62,854 nucleotides of DNA from contig CAMBYG010000004.1 of NCBI GenBank assembly GCA_945872085.1, positions 1 through 62,854 on the forward strand. The letters are read 5' to 3'. Under the pieces are notes generated by a model. That model worked only from the letters and a program-made list of their open reading frames with translations. It did not search any database and had not been told where the DNA came from. Both the position numbers and the translations under genes were made by a program. This stretch comes from Chitinophaga pinensis (GTDB lineage Bacteria > Bacteroidota > Bacteroidia > Chitinophagales > Chitinophagaceae). Positions 28,182-37,873 of the stretch are shown in pieces; position 1 is the stretch's first letter; the number at the start of each line of letters is the position of its first letter.

Positions 28182-30464
28182 ATGCAAGTGTATTTAGAAG
28201 ATTTGAACGAGCAGCAAAAAGCAGCTGTACTTCACATTAATGGCCCTTTAATGATTGTAGCGGGAGCTGGTAGCGGAAAAACTAAAGTACTCACTACCCG
28301 TATCGCTCATCTAATGCACCAAGGGGTAGACCCCTTCAATATCTTAGCGCTAACCTTTACGAATAAGGCCGCTACAGAAATGAAAGAACGTATTGAGCGA
28401 ATTTTGGGCAATAACGACGCTCGTAATTTATACATAGGTACCTTTCACTCCGTATTTGCAAAGATTTTACGGGCCGAGGCTACTAAAATAGGCTATCCAA
28501 GCAATTTTACTATTTATGATACCGACGATGCTAAGTCCATCATCAAAGAAATAGTCAAGGATTTAAATTTAGACGATAAAATTTATAAACCTGCCTTTGT
28601 CTATAATCGAATTTCTGCTGCAAAAAATAGTTTATTAAACGCTGCCGCTTATAGCAACGATAGCGTTATTCAACAAGAAGATGCTCGTGGCAATAGGCCC
28701 ATGATCGGTGAAATTTATTTGCGCTACGAAAACAAGTGTTTTAAAAATGGGGCAATGGATTTTGATGATTTGCTCTTTAAAATGTTCACTATTCTGCATG
28801 CAGCACCGGAAGTGTTAGCAAAATACCAACATCGCTTTAAGTATATTCTCATTGATGAGTATCAGGATACCAATGTAGCCCAATATCAAATTATTAAAAT
28901 GTTGGGGGCCGTAAATGAGAATATATGTGTAGTAGGCGATGATGCGCAAAGTATTTATTCCTTTAGGGGTGCCACGGTAAAAAATATTCTTCAATTCGAA
29001 AAAGATTACGAAGACACTAAAGTTATAAAGTTGGAGCAAAACTATCGAAGCTCTAAGTCGATATTAGAAGTAGCCAATACCATTATCAGCAATAATAAAA
29101 ATCAAATCAAGAAATCGCTTTGGACAGATAATGAGCATGGCGAGAAAATAAAGGTAGTACGTACATTGACCGACAATGACGAAGGCCGTTTTGTAGCCGA
29201 TACTATTACCGAAATGAAACTTAGAAATCATTACGACAATAAAGATTTTGCTATATTATACAGAACCAATGCGCAAAGTAGATCGTTTGAGGAAAGTTTG
29301 AGAAAGATGAATATCCCTTACAAGTTATATGGTGGGGTTTCGTTTTATCAAAGAAAAGAAATTAAAGATTTATTGGCCTATCTCCGTTTGATTGTCAATC
29401 CAAATGATGAAGAAAACTTAAAACGAATTATCAATTATCCCGTTCGCGGAATTGGAAAGTCAAGTATTGATAGAATGGTATTAGCGGCCAATACGCATGG
29501 CATAACGATGTGGGAGGTGTTGCAAACTCCAACGAGCATAGGTTTAAAAGGAGCGGCATTAGCAGCAGCAGAGAATTTTGTGGTGATGCTAAAAAGCTTT
29601 CAGTCGATGCTTGAAAAAGAAAATGCGTATGACATTGCCTTTGCCGTAGGCAAGCAAACGGGCTTGGTGGCTGAATTATACAATGACAAATCAGTAGAAG
29701 GCTTGGCGCGCTATGAGAATATTCAAGCCTTACTCAACTCTATAAAAGAATATACAGAAACACCCGACGAAGAAGGCGAATTACACGATAAAAGCCTGGG
29801 CAACTACCTGCAACAAATCACCTTATTGACCGATGTAAATAATGATGATGCCGACAAAGATGCAGTGAGTCTTATGACTATTCATGCGGCAAAAGGCCTA
29901 GAGTTTCCTTGTGTATTTAGTGTGGGCTTGGAAGAGAATTTATTTCCTAGCGCCATGAGTTTATATGACCGTGCAGATTTGGAAGAAGAGCGAAGATTAT
30001 TTTACGTTGTGGTAACCCGAGCAAAATCTAAATTATGGATATCCTATGCGAATACACGATATCGTTTTGGTTCCTTAATTCAAAATGACCCGAGTCGTTT
30101 TTTAGACGAAATACCAGAACCCTACTTAGACAAAACCTTTACGGGTAGTGCCTCAAAAAGCAATAACAGTGGTTTAGGTATTCAATTTAGGGCAGATGAT
30201 AAAACACCAAGTTCTTTAAAAAAACTATCGGAAAAAATACAACAACAAGCTATACCGGCCCACACCCCTTCCGCCAACTTTACCGTTGCCGATCCTTCAG
30301 CTATTGAAGTGGGCCAGAAAGTAGAACATCAGAAATTTGGGATTGGAACAGTAACCACCATAGAAGGTGCTAGCAATAATAGAATTGCACATATCGATTT
30401 TGGTGCCGGCAATGGACTAAAAAAAATAATGTTGAATTTTGCAAAACTGAGCATTGTTAAATAG
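28182..30464 (+). CDS. pcrA: UvrD/PcrA-type ATP-dependent DNA helicase
   Basis: A 760-residue superfamily 1A 3'-5' helicase for nucleotide excision repair, mismatch repair and clearing of replication blocks. Motifs in order: NEQQKAAV (Q motif), Walker A VAGAGSGKTKVL, TFTNKAATEMKERI, motif II LIDEYQDTN, motif III GDDAQSIYSFRGA, QNYRSS, and motifs V-VI LMTIHAAKGLEF and EERRLFYVVVTRAK. The C-terminus ends in a Tudor-like module (VGQKVEHQKFGIGTV), as in PcrA. UvrD versus PcrA naming is by convention. Confidence 0.96.
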   Translation: MQVYLEDLNEQQKAAVLHINGPLMIVAGAGSGKTKVLTTRIAHLMHQGVDPFNILALTFTNKAATEMKERIERILGNNDARNLYIGTFHSVFAKILRAEATKIGYPSNFTIYDTDDAKSIIKEIVKDLNLDDKIYKPAFVYNRISAAKNSLLNAAAYSNDSVIQQEDARGNRPMIGEIYLRYENKCFKNGAMDFDDLLFKMFTILHAAPEVLAKYQHRFKYILIDEYQDTNVAQYQIIKMLGAVNENICVVGDDAQSIYSFRGATVKNILQFEKDYEDTKVIKLEQNYRSSKSILEVANTIISNNKNQIKKSLWTDNEHGEKIKVVRTLTDNDEGRFVADTITEMKLRNHYDNKDFAILYRTNAQSRSFEESLRKMNIPYKLYGGVSFYQRKEIKDLLAYLRLIVNPNDEENLKRIINYPVRGIGKSSIDRMVLAANTHGITMWEVLQTPTSIGLKGAALAAAENFVVMLKSFQSMLEKENAYDIAFAVGKQTGLVAELYNDKSVEGLARYENIQALLNSIKEYTETPDEEGELHDKSLGNYLQQITLLTDVNNDDADKDAVSLMTIHAAKGLEFPCVFSVGLEENLFPSAMSLYDRADLEEERRLFYVVVTRAKSKLWISYANTRYRFGSLIQNDPSRFLDEIPEPYLDKTFTGSASKSNNSGLGIQFRADDKTPSSLKKLSEKIQQQAIPAHTPSANFTVADPSAIEVGQKVEHQKFGIGTVTTIEGASNNRIAHIDFGAGNGLKKIMLNFAKLSIVK

Positions 30465-30514
30465 CCGCATACAACAATAACCTATAAAATTTGCTTCTTT
30501 ATTAACGCCATTTA

Positions 30515-30532
30515 TGTTGTAATTTTACAACA
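30515..30532 (+). promoter_or_regulatory. Perfect inverted repeat overlapping the gpmI start
   Basis: TGTTGTAA, TT, TTACAACA is an 18-base perfect palindrome whose last base is the A of the gpmI ATG. It contains a -7-like TAATTTTA (30520-30527). It may be an operator, or may mask the start codon in an mRNA hairpin if transcription begins upstream. Confidence 0.4.
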
Positions 30533-32055
30533 TGAATAAGGCATTATTAATAATTATGGATGGATGGGGCAAAGGCACTCGACCAGAAGCAGATGCAATT
30601 GCACATGCGGCTACCCCTTTTTTTAATTCTTTACAAGGCCAATATCCTTATAGCACACTTACCACCTTTGGCGAAGCGGTTGGTTTGCCAGAAGGGCAAA
30701 TGGGCAATTCGGAAGTTGGACATTTGAATATTGGCGCCGGAAGAATTGTAAACCAAGAACTACAACGAATTAATGTAGCTATTCGTTCAGGAGAATTTTC
30801 TACCAACCCTACTTTATTAGCAGCAATAAGCAATGCTAAAGAACATAACAAAACACTTCATCTTATTGGCTTAGTGGGCGATGGTGGCGTGCATGCACAT
30901 ACTAATCATCTAAAAGCTTTGGTAGCTTTGGCTTCGGAGCAAGGTGTTCCTAAAGTTGCTATTCATGCTTTCACAGATGGAAGAGATACCGATCCTAAAA
31001 GTGGCTATGGATTTTTAGCAGATCTTCAACAATTTATTCATGATAAAAATGCCCGTATTGCATCAGTGACAGGTCGTTATTTTGCTATGGATAGAGACAA
31101 ACGATGGGATCGAGTAAAAATTGCATATGATGCTTTGGTGCATGGGAACGGCACTATGTCGAGCGATATTTTAGCTGCAGTAAAGCAATCATATACCGAG
31201 CAAGTTACAGATGAATTTATAAAACCAATCATAGCAACAGATGCCGAAGGCAATCCTTTAGCTACTATTCAAAAAGATGATGTAGTGATTTGCTTTAATT
31301 TCAGAACAGATCGTTGCCGTGAAATTACCGAAGTGCTTACACAAAGAGATTTTCCCGAATTAGGTCTATTTGCGTTACCGCTTCATTACTGCACCTTTAC
31401 AGAGTATGATCATAGTTTTAAAAATGTGCAGGTAGTTTTTCACAACGACAATTTAAATAATACATTAGGAGAAGTTATTGCCAAAAATAAGTTGAAACAA
31501 CTGCGTATGGCTGAAACAGAAAAGTATCCGCATGTTACTTTTTTCTTTTCTGGCGGTAGAGAAGAAGTTTTTGAAGGGGAAAAAAGAATCATGAAAGATT
31601 CGCCAAAAGATGTGGCTACCTATGATTTAAAACCAGAGATGAGTGCAAAGGAATTAACGGCAGCCCTATTACCAGAAATTGAAAATCAAACAGCCGACTT
31701 CATCGTCATTAATTTTGCAAATGCCGATATGGTAGGCCACACAGGTGTTTGGCAAGCGGCTATCAAAGCTGCTGAAACTGTAGATGCTTGCATTGCTCAA
31801 ATCATACCCTTAGCTTTAAAAATGAACTATGGTATTTTCCTTACGGCCGATCATGGAAATTCGGACTGCTTAATTAATGAAGATGGTTCTCCGAATACAG
31901 CACATACAATGAATCCAGTACCTTTTTACATTATTGCTACTGACTTTAAAGGCAACATTCAATCGAATGGGAAATTAGGCGATTTAGCACCTACGATCTT
32001 GCATTATATGGGCTTAGCTATACCTAAAGAAATGACGGGTACCGTTTTAATTTAA
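30532..32055 (+). CDS. gpmI: 2,3-bisphosphoglycerate-independent phosphoglycerate mutase
   Basis: Interconverts 3- and 2-phosphoglycerate in glycolysis/gluconeogenesis with two Mn ions. The 507 residues have the alkaline-phosphatase-like metal start LIIMDGWGKG, the phosphoserine nucleophile Ser60 in MGNSEVGHLNIGAGR, DGRDTDPKSG, FNFRTDR, and the C-terminal metal motifs NFANADMVGHTG, TADHGN and HTMNPVPF. Normal length, single gene, overlapping the convergent LD-carboxypeptidase gene by 4 bases. Confidence 0.97.
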   Translation: MNKALLIIMDGWGKGTRPEADAIAHAATPFFNSLQGQYPYSTLTTFGEAVGLPEGQMGNSEVGHLNIGAGRIVNQELQRINVAIRSGEFSTNPTLLAAISNAKEHNKTLHLIGLVGDGGVHAHTNHLKALVALASEQGVPKVAIHAFTDGRDTDPKSGYGFLADLQQFIHDKNARIASVTGRYFAMDRDKRWDRVKIAYDALVHGNGTMSSDILAAVKQSYTEQVTDEFIKPIIATDAEGNPLATIQKDDVVICFNFRTDRCREITEVLTQRDFPELGLFALPLHYCTFTEYDHSFKNVQVVFHNDNLNNTLGEVIAKNKLKQLRMAETEKYPHVTFFFSGGREEVFEGEKRIMKDSPKDVATYDLKPEMSAKELTAALLPEIENQTADFIVINFANADMVGHTGVWQAAIKAAETVDACIAQIIPLALKMNYGIFLTADHGNSDCLINEDGSPNTAHTMNPVPFYIIATDFKGNIQSNGKLGDLAPTILHYMGLAIPKEMTGTVLI

Positions 32056-32963
32056 AGACTTGACAAGGTCGCTTTTTCTTCTAACACAGCTAATTGATAG
32101 GGCATTCCTAAACGGAGTGCCCTATTGTCGTATTGATGACCACAAGGCACATTAAAACAAACAGGATAACCATATTCAGCTACTTTATCCCAAATTATTT
32201 CTTCTAAAGATTGTCCAAATGGTCGTTCTGTATCTTCTACATCGGAAAAGCTACCCACTACTAATCCTTTTAGTCCTTTCAACTGACCCGAACGTTTTAG
32301 ATTATACAACATGCGATCTATTTGATACAAATGCTCGCCAATATCTTCTATGAAAAGTATCTTGCCCGCTGTTTGCAGTTGCGATGGCGAACCCGTAAGG
32401 TGCGCTAAAATCGCAAGGTTGCCACCCACTAAAGGAGCTGTTACCGAACCAAGAATATGCAATGGATGTGCGGGCATTTCATACGATAATGGTTTTCCCT
32501 CCAATGCTAATAATAAGGATTGAATGGGTGCACTTTGCCAGTTATCAGCAACCACACTTCCACACATTAAAGCATGTATAGTGGGAAACGCAAATTGCGC
32601 TTGAAGATGACTATGCAAAACCGTAATATCACTAAAACCACAAATCCATTTTGGATGTTTTAAAAAATTGGTAAAGTCGAGCTGATCAATGATTCTACTC
32701 ATGCCATAACCCCCTCTACCCATCCAAATAGCTGCAAGACTAGCATCATCTAACATGGCTTGCAAATCGGCTAATCGTTCTTGATCCGAACCAGCGAAAT
32801 AATAATCGCCCAAGCCAATCGTTTTGCCTAATACCGTTTCGTAACCCAAGGAATGTAATAGGCGAATTGCCTGCTCTACGCGAGCGACATCTACATATCC
32901 AGACGGAGAAGTAATGCCAATTTTCATTCCAGGCGTTAAATAAGGTGCTTGTATCATACTCAT
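32052..32963 (-). CDS. ldcA: Muramoyltetrapeptide LD-carboxypeptidase (peptidase S66)
   Basis: Removes the terminal D-alanine from tetrapeptides during peptidoglycan recycling. The 303 residues contain the S66 nucleophile Ser111 in GFSD, the MGRGGYG loop, the catalytic Glu region FIEDIGEHLYQIDRML and the catalytic His in VPCGHQYDN. The ATG at 32963 is chosen; an upstream TTG at 32981 would overlap the Rieske gene. With no signal peptide the enzyme is cytosolic. Last gene of a five-gene operon. Confidence 0.93.
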   Translation of the reverse strand: MSMIQAPYLTPGMKIGITSPSGYVDVARVEQAIRLLHSLGYETVLGKTIGLGDYYFAGSDQERLADLQAMLDDASLAAIWMGRGGYGMSRIIDQLDFTNFLKHPKWICGFSDITVLHSHLQAQFAFPTIHALMCGSVVADNWQSAPIQSLLLALEGKPLSYEMPAHPLHILGSVTAPLVGGNLAILAHLTGSPSQLQTAGKILFIEDIGEHLYQIDRMLYNLKRSGQLKGLKGLVVGSFSDVEDTERPFGQSLEEIIWDKVAEYGYPVCFNVPCGHQYDNRALRLGMPYQLAVLEEKATLSSL

Positions 32964-32974
32964 CGTTATTTCAT

Positions 32975-33289
32975 TTACCAAATGCCAATAAAAATAGTGT
33001 TTTCCTCAATTTTTGTAGGATAAATTTTCAATTTATACCCTTCGCCACTGGTATTTCTTCCATTGCTTAAATCGAATCGATATTTGTGTAATGGGCACAC
33101 TAGGCGGTCACTAGCATCTAACCAAGCATCGCAAAAATGCGCACCGGCATGCGGACAGGTAGCTGCAAAAGCAAAAAGTTGTTCCTTTTTTTTAAGCACT
33201 ATTAATTGCTTTTCTTCTAAAAGTAAGGATTGAAATTTACCTTCTTCCAAATCGCTATATAAAAAAGGAGCTTGAACAAATTGATACAT
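32975..33289 (-). CDS. Rieske [2Fe-2S] ferredoxin-like protein
   Basis: A 104-residue single Rieske domain with both cluster motifs intact: CPH (Cys45, His47) in TCPHAGAHFC and CPLH (Cys65, His68) in LVCPLHKYRFDLSNG. It lacks a signal peptide or membrane helix, so it is a soluble cytosolic electron carrier similar to Rieske ferredoxins of oxygenases or NirD. It is 2 bases downstream of tadA. A flavin reductase is encoded at the start of the same operon and could supply its electrons; no oxygenase is present. Confidence 0.92.
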   Translation of the reverse strand: MYQFVQAPFLYSDLEEGKFQSLLLEEKQLIVLKKKEQLFAFAATCPHAGAHFCDAWLDASDRLVCPLHKYRFDLSNGRNTSGEGYKLKIYPTKIEENTIFIGIW

Positions 33290-33291
33290 AC

Positions 33292-33732
33292 TTATCGTTT
33301 AGAAGCAAAAAAATCTTTCATAAGCTGAGCGCATTCGCTTGCTAATATTCCTTGCGACAAGGTTGCCTTGGGATGAAAGGGCCAATTTTCTTTAGTGTGT
33401 TTTTGGTAGCCATTTTTTTCATCGGCAGCTCCAAAAACAATGCGTTTTACTTTACTCCAATAGATTGCGCCACTACACATCAAACAGGGTTCTACCGTAA
33501 CATAGACGCACGCTTCGCTTAAATACTTGCTACCTATTTGATTACAGGCTGCTGTTATGGCAATCATTTCGGCATGTGCCGTTGGATCTTTTAATTGCTC
33601 TGTTTGATTATGGCCACGCGCTATTATTTTATTATCCCAAACGACTACAGCACCTATGGGTATTTCTCCCAAATCAAATGCTATTTGAGCCTGTTCTAGT
33701 GCGGCTTTCATGAAATAAATATCGTCGTGCAT
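33292..33732 (-). CDS. tadA: tRNA-specific adenosine deaminase (TadA-type)
   Basis: Deaminates the wobble adenosine of tRNA-Arg to inosine. The 146-residue cytidine-deaminase fold has the zinc and catalytic motif HAE (His53, Glu55) and PCLMC (Cys83, Cys86), plus AIYWSKVKRIVFGAAD and a C-terminal arm typical of TadA. A guanine deaminase-type nucleoside deaminase is the alternative. Its start overlaps the dtd stop by one base (TAATG). Confidence 0.92.
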   Translation of the reverse strand: MHDDIYFMKAALEQAQIAFDLGEIPIGAVVVWDNKIIARGHNQTEQLKDPTAHAEMIAITAACNQIGSKYLSEACVYVTVEPCLMCSGAIYWSKVKRIVFGAADEKNGYQKHTKENWPFHPKATLSQGILASECAQLMKDFFASKR

Positions 33733-34178
33733 TATTCTTTGTTTTTAGTATCCATGATAATGGTTACTGGACCATCATTTAATAAATCGATTTGCATATC
33801 TGCACCAAATACCCCCTTTTCGGTGGGCACCAACTGTTGCATTTTATGAATAAACAACTGATATAAGGGTTTGGCATGATCGGGATGCGCAGCGGTTATA
33901 AAAGAAGGCCTGTTCCCTTTTTTATATTGTGCAAATAGCGTGAATTGACTGACCACTAAAACAGCGCCTTGTATTGCTTTAAGATCTAAATTCATGGCGC
34001 CTTGCTCATCTGCAAACACGCGCAATTTTTCTATTTTTTGTACGAGCCATTCAACATCTTCTTCCGTATCATCATGCGTAATTCCTAATAAAACAAGAAA
34101 GCCTGCTTGAATAGCACCAACCACTTGTTGATCAATAGCGACCGTGGCTCTTTTTACACGTTGAATAACTGCTCTCAT
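33732..34178 (-). CDS. dtd: D-aminoacyl-tRNA deacylase
   Basis: Removes D-amino acids (and glycine from tRNA-Ala) from mischarged tRNAs. The 148 residues start MRAVIQRVKRATVAID and contain SQFTLFAQYKKGNRPSF and the Gly-cisPro motif NDGPVTI, the two active-site segments of the DTD family. Normal length. It lies 3 bases after the reductase gene and is coupled to tadA. Confidence 0.96.
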   Translation of the reverse strand: MRAVIQRVKRATVAIDQQVVGAIQAGFLVLLGITHDDTEEDVEWLVQKIEKLRVFADEQGAMNLDLKAIQGAVLVVSQFTLFAQYKKGNRPSFITAAHPDHAKPLYQLFIHKMQQLVPTEKGVFGADMQIDLLNDGPVTIIMDTKNKE

Positions 34179-34181
34179 TGT

Positions 34182-34898
34182 TTAACCATATAATTCAAAT
34201 TCCACATTCGTTTTATAATAGCCCAATTTGATAATGCGTTCTTTTGCTTCATCTACCATGGGTCGCCATCCACAGAGCATAAAATGCGCTACCGGCAAAT
34301 CGCTACAAAGAGATTCGTAAATAGCATGCACATAACCTCTTTTTGAATTATAGGTAGTTCTAGACGTAATAGGATGATAAAAGAACTGCTCATTTTGCTT
34401 AGCCATCGCTTCCATTTCATCTTTGAAAAGTAGATCTTCTTCATTTCTACAACCATAAATCAAATGAATATCTAAATGGGGCAACTGTTCTTGTTGTATA
34501 TACTGCAGCATACTTCTATATGGAGCAATACCCGTACCTGTACAAATTAAAAACAAGGTTTTATCTAATTGGTCGGGCAATACAAAAACCCCTTGAGCGG
34601 CTCTTACCAGCAATTCAGTGCCTATACTTGCTTGCTCAAATAGATAGGTAGTGCCGGCACCTTGCTCCAACTTCACAATCACGAGTTCGAAAATATTGGA
34701 TTGATTGGGGGCGTTTGCTATGCTATAACTCCTCCATCGTTTATTACGACGCTCAGCAATAGGCAAATCGAGCGTTACAAATTGTCCGGGTATAAAATGG
34801 AACTGCTCTACTTCAGGCAATTGTATCCAAAATCGCTTCACCGTAGGCGATTCGTTTTGGATTTCTATAATTATACCTTTATGCCAAGCTAATACCAT
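34182..34898 (-). CDS. FAD-dependent ferredoxin--NADP reductase-like oxidoreductase
   Basis: A 238-residue two-domain flavin reductase. The FAD domain (about 1-100) carries the RxYS-type motif RWRSYSIANAP, and the NAD(P) domain carries ICTGTGIAPYRSML and YGCRNEEDLLFKDE. The C-terminus includes FMLCGWRPMVDEAK, the family's CG motif. It lacks an iron-sulfur domain of its own. It heads the operon with dtd, tadA, a Rieske ferredoxin and LD-carboxypeptidase, so pairing with the Rieske protein is plausible but inferred. A TATCTTTA near the start resembles a -7 box. Confidence 0.9.
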   Translation of the reverse strand: MVLAWHKGIIIEIQNESPTVKRFWIQLPEVEQFHFIPGQFVTLDLPIAERRNKRWRSYSIANAPNQSNIFELVIVKLEQGAGTTYLFEQASIGTELLVRAAQGVFVLPDQLDKTLFLICTGTGIAPYRSMLQYIQQEQLPHLDIHLIYGCRNEEDLLFKDEMEAMAKQNEQFFYHPITSRTTYNSKRGYVHAIYESLCSDLPVAHFMLCGWRPMVDEAKERIIKLGYYKTNVEFELYG

Positions 34899-34956
34899 AT
34901 TGTAAAGATACTATCGACTTTCTATAATTTTTATAAAAGATTACTGAATATACTTG

Positions 34957-34964
34957 TATTTTTG
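34957..34964 (+). promoter_or_regulatory. -7 box for kbl
   Basis: TATTTTTG fits TAnnTTTG, 22 bases before the kbl ATG; no clear -33 element. Confidence 0.5.
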
Positions 34965-34986
34965 CTAAAATTTAAAATTCAAAATC

Positions 34987-36177
34987 ATGGCAAGTAGTGC
35001 ATTTAATAATCGAATAGCAAAAGAAGTTGAAGAGATTAAAATCGCAGGTTTATTTAAAGAAGAACGCATCATTGCTTCTGAGCAAGGCGCTGAAATAATG
35101 GTAAACGGTAAAACGGTTTTAAATTTCTGTGCAAATAATTACTTAGGTCTTTCCTCGCATCCGCGAGTTATTGAAGCGGCACACCAAGCGTTAGACAAAA
35201 GAGGCTTTGGCTTAAGTTCTGTTCGTTTTATTTGCGGCACACAAGATATTCATAAGGAATTAGAACAAAAGATCTCTGCATTCTTAGGCACTGAAGATAC
35301 CATATTATACGCTGCTTGCTTTGATGCCAATGGTGGTGTGTTTGAACCCTTATTAGGAGAAGACGATGTTATTATTTCAGATGAATTGAACCATGCATCA
35401 ATTATAGATGGTGTGCGCTTATGTAAATCGAAACGTGCTCGTTATAAACATAACGATATGGCTGATTTGGAAGCACAATTACAACAACATGCAGATGCAA
35501 GAACGCGCATTATTGTTACCGACTCTGTTTTTTCTATGGATGGCACAGTTGCGCAACTTGATAAAATATGTGACTTAGCCGACCAATACGATGCTATTAT
35601 TATGATGGATGAGTGCCACTCATCAGGTTTTATGGGTAAAACGGGTAGAGGGGTGCATGAATTATGCGATGTGATGGGAAGAATAGATATTATCACAGGT
35701 ACTTTAGGTAAAGCATTAGGCGGCGCTTCTGGTGGTTTTACCAGCGGTAAAAAAGAAGTTATAGATATGTTGCGTCAACGCAGCAGACCGTATTTGTTTT
35801 CTAATACCTTGGCCCCTTCCATTGTAGGCGCTTCTATAGCGGTCTTTGATTTGCTTAGCGAATCTACAACCTTAAGAGATAAATTAGAAAGCAATACACA
35901 CTATTTTAGATCAAAAATGACTGCCGCAGGATTTGATATCAAACCAGGTATCCATCCTATTTGTCCGGTAATGTTATATGATGCCGTATTAGCACAAAAA
36001 TTTGCAGCACGCATGCTAGAAGAAGGTATCTATGTAGTTGGATTTTTCTACCCAGTAGTAGCAAAAGGATTAGCTAGAATTCGTGTTCAAATAAGTGCTG
36101 GTCACGATCAGCATCATTTAGATAAAGCCATTGAAGCTTTTATCAAAGTAGGTAAAGAACTAGCGGTAATTAAATAA
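34987..36177 (+). CDS. kbl: Glycine C-acetyltransferase (2-amino-3-ketobutyrate CoA ligase)
   Basis: A PLP enzyme that links glycine, acetyl-CoA and 2-amino-3-ketobutyrate in threonine breakdown. The 396 residues fit the alpha-oxoamine synthase family: [51 protein letters not shown] and PLP-binding Lys242 in [14 protein letters not shown]. Length and sequence favour Kbl over BioF. No tdh gene is nearby. The glutaminyl-tRNA synthetase gene follows after 34 bases. Confidence 0.95.
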   Translation: MASSAFNNRIAKEVEEIKIAGLFKEERIIASEQGAEIMVNGKTVLNFCANNYLGLSSHPRVIEAAHQALDKRGFGLSSVRFICGTQDIHKELEQKISAFLGTEDTILYAACFDANGGVFEPLLGEDDVIISDELNHASIIDGVRLCKSKRARYKHNDMADLEAQLQQHADARTRIIVTDSVFSMDGTVAQLDKICDLADQYDAIIMMDECHSSGFMGKTGRGVHELCDVMGRIDIITGTLGKALGGASGGFTSGKKEVIDMLRQRSRPYLFSNTLAPSIVGASIAVFDLLSESTTLRDKLESNTHYFRSKMTAAGFDIKPGIHPICPVMLYDAVLAQKFAARMLEEGIYVVGFFYPVVAKGLARIRVQISAGHDQHHLDKAIEAFIKVGKELAVIK

Positions 36178-36211
36178 TAGCAAGAGCTCAAGCGCACTAG
36201 AAAAGAATACT

Positions 36212-37873
36212 ATGCAAGAAGAAAAATCACTCAACTTTTTAGAAGAAATAATTGAAAATGACTTGGCCGCAGGAAAATATCCTGATGGCATACAAACTCG
36301 TTTTCCTCCCGAACCAAATGGATATTTACATATTGGTCATGCTTCTTCTATTTGTTTAAATTTTGGATTAGCTACAAAATACAATGGAAAATGTAATCTT
36401 CGTTTCGATGATACTAATCCTACTACAGAAGAAACAGAATATGTAGAGAATATAAAACAAGACATTGCTTGGTTGGGTTTTACTTGGGATAAAGAATTGT
36501 ATGCCTCCGATTATTTTGAGCAAATTTATCAGTTTGCCCTTACCTTAATAGAAAAAGGATTGGCTTATGTAGATGATAGCAGCGCAGAAGAAATAGCAGC
36601 TATGAAAGGCAATACACAAAGTCCTGGCCAAAATAGCCCATTTCGTGAAAGAAGTATTAGCGAAAACAAACAATTGTTTGAAGCTATGCGTGCCGGCACC
36701 TTTGCTGATGGCGAAAAAGTATTGCGTGCAAAAATAGATATGGCGCATCCAAATTTATTATTGCGCGATCCTATTATGTATCGCATCAAACATGCACATC
36801 ATCATCGCACGGGTAATGCTTGGTGCATTTATCCTATGTATGATTTTGCACACGGACAAAGCGATAGTATAGAACATATTACGCATAGTATTTGCACCTT
36901 AGAGTTTATTCATCATAGACCATTATACAATTGGTTTATTGAACAATTAGGTATCTATCCAAGTCGCCAATACGAATTTGCGCGCCGCAACCTAACGTAT
37001 ACCGTAATGAGCAAACGTAAATTATTACAATTGGTTACCGAAGGTCATGTTACCGCTTGGGATGATCCACGAATGCCTACCATTAGTGGCATGAGAAGAA
37101 GGGGCTATACCGCTAAAGCCTTAAGAAATTTTGCAGATACTATCGGCGTTGCTAAGCGCGAAAATATTGTAGATATCGGTTTATTAGAATTTTGTGTAAG
37201 AGAAGATCTTAATAAAATAGCACAACGTAGAATGGCGGTTTTAGATCCGATTAAGTTAGTCATCACCAATTATCCAGAAACAGAAGAGTTTTTAACTGCA
37301 GAAAACAATCCAGAAGATGCGAATGCTGGAAATAGAACCATTCCTTTTACTAAAGAACTATGGATAGAGCGTGACGACTTTATGGAAGCGCCTCCAAAAA
37401 AATTCTTTAGATTAGGGGTAGGCTTAAAAGTACGCTTAAAACATGCTTACATTGTAGAATGTACCGATTATAAAAAAGATGCTAATGGAAACATTACTGA
37501 AGTGCATGCTACTTATTTCCCTGAAAGCAAAAGTGGACAAGACAGTAGTGGCATAAACGTAAAAGGAACTATACATTGGGTGAGCACCCAACATGCGCAA
37601 ACAGCAACGGTGCATTTGTATGATCGCTTATTCAAAGTAGAAGACCCAAGTAATGAAGAAGGTGATTTTAAATCATACTTAAACGAGCATTCGAAAACGG
37701 AACTTAATACCGTTTATATAGAACCCGAATTGGCAAAAGCACAAGTGGGTGAGCACTTTCAATTTCTGAGACTAGGTTATTTTTGTGTAGATACAAAAAG
37801 CGCTGCATCACAACTCATTTTCAATAAAACAGTAGGCTTGAAGGATTCTTGGGCTAAAGAACAAAAAAAATAA
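36212..37873 (+). CDS. glnS: Glutaminyl-tRNA synthetase
   Basis: Charges tRNA-Gln with glutamine. The 553 residues have class I motifs [12 protein letters not shown] (about 32-43) and the KMSKS variant VMSKRKL, plus RFDDTNP, the insertion typical of GlnS and a two-barrel anticodon-binding C-terminus ([24 protein letters not shown]). GlnS rather than GluRS is indicated by the PPEPNG and RFDDTNP forms. The stop overlaps the next gene's ATG by one base (TAATG), so the membrane protein downstream is translationally coupled. Confidence 0.96.
   Translation: MQEEKSLNFLEEIIENDLAAGKYPDGIQTRFPPEPNGYLHIGHASSICLNFGLATKYNGKCNLRFDDTNPTTEETEYVENIKQDIAWLGFTWDKELYASDYFEQIYQFALTLIEKGLAYVDDSSAEEIAAMKGNTQSPGQNSPFRERSISENKQLFEAMRAGTFADGEKVLRAKIDMAHPNLLLRDPIMYRIKHAHHHRTGNAWCIYPMYDFAHGQSDSIEHITHSICTLEFIHHRPLYNWFIEQLGIYPSRQYEFARRNLTYTVMSKRKLLQLVTEGHVTAWDDPRMPTISGMRRRGYTAKALRNFADTIGVAKRENIVDIGLLEFCVREDLNKIAQRRMAVLDPIKLVITNYPETEEFLTAENNPEDANAGNRTIPFTKELWIERDDFMEAPPKKFFRLGVGLKVRLKHAYIVECTDYKKDANGNITEVHATYFPESKSGQDSSGINVKGTIHWVSTQHAQTATVHLYDRLFKVEDPSNEEGDFKSYLNEHSKTELNTVYIEPELAKAQVGEHFQFLRLGYFCVDTKSAASQLIFNKTVGLKDSWAKEQKK

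Noticed and set aside
36545-36789. Two overlapping minus-strand frames with cysteine- and serine-rich peptides
   Set aside because: Both lie fully antisense to the well-conserved glnS catalytic region.
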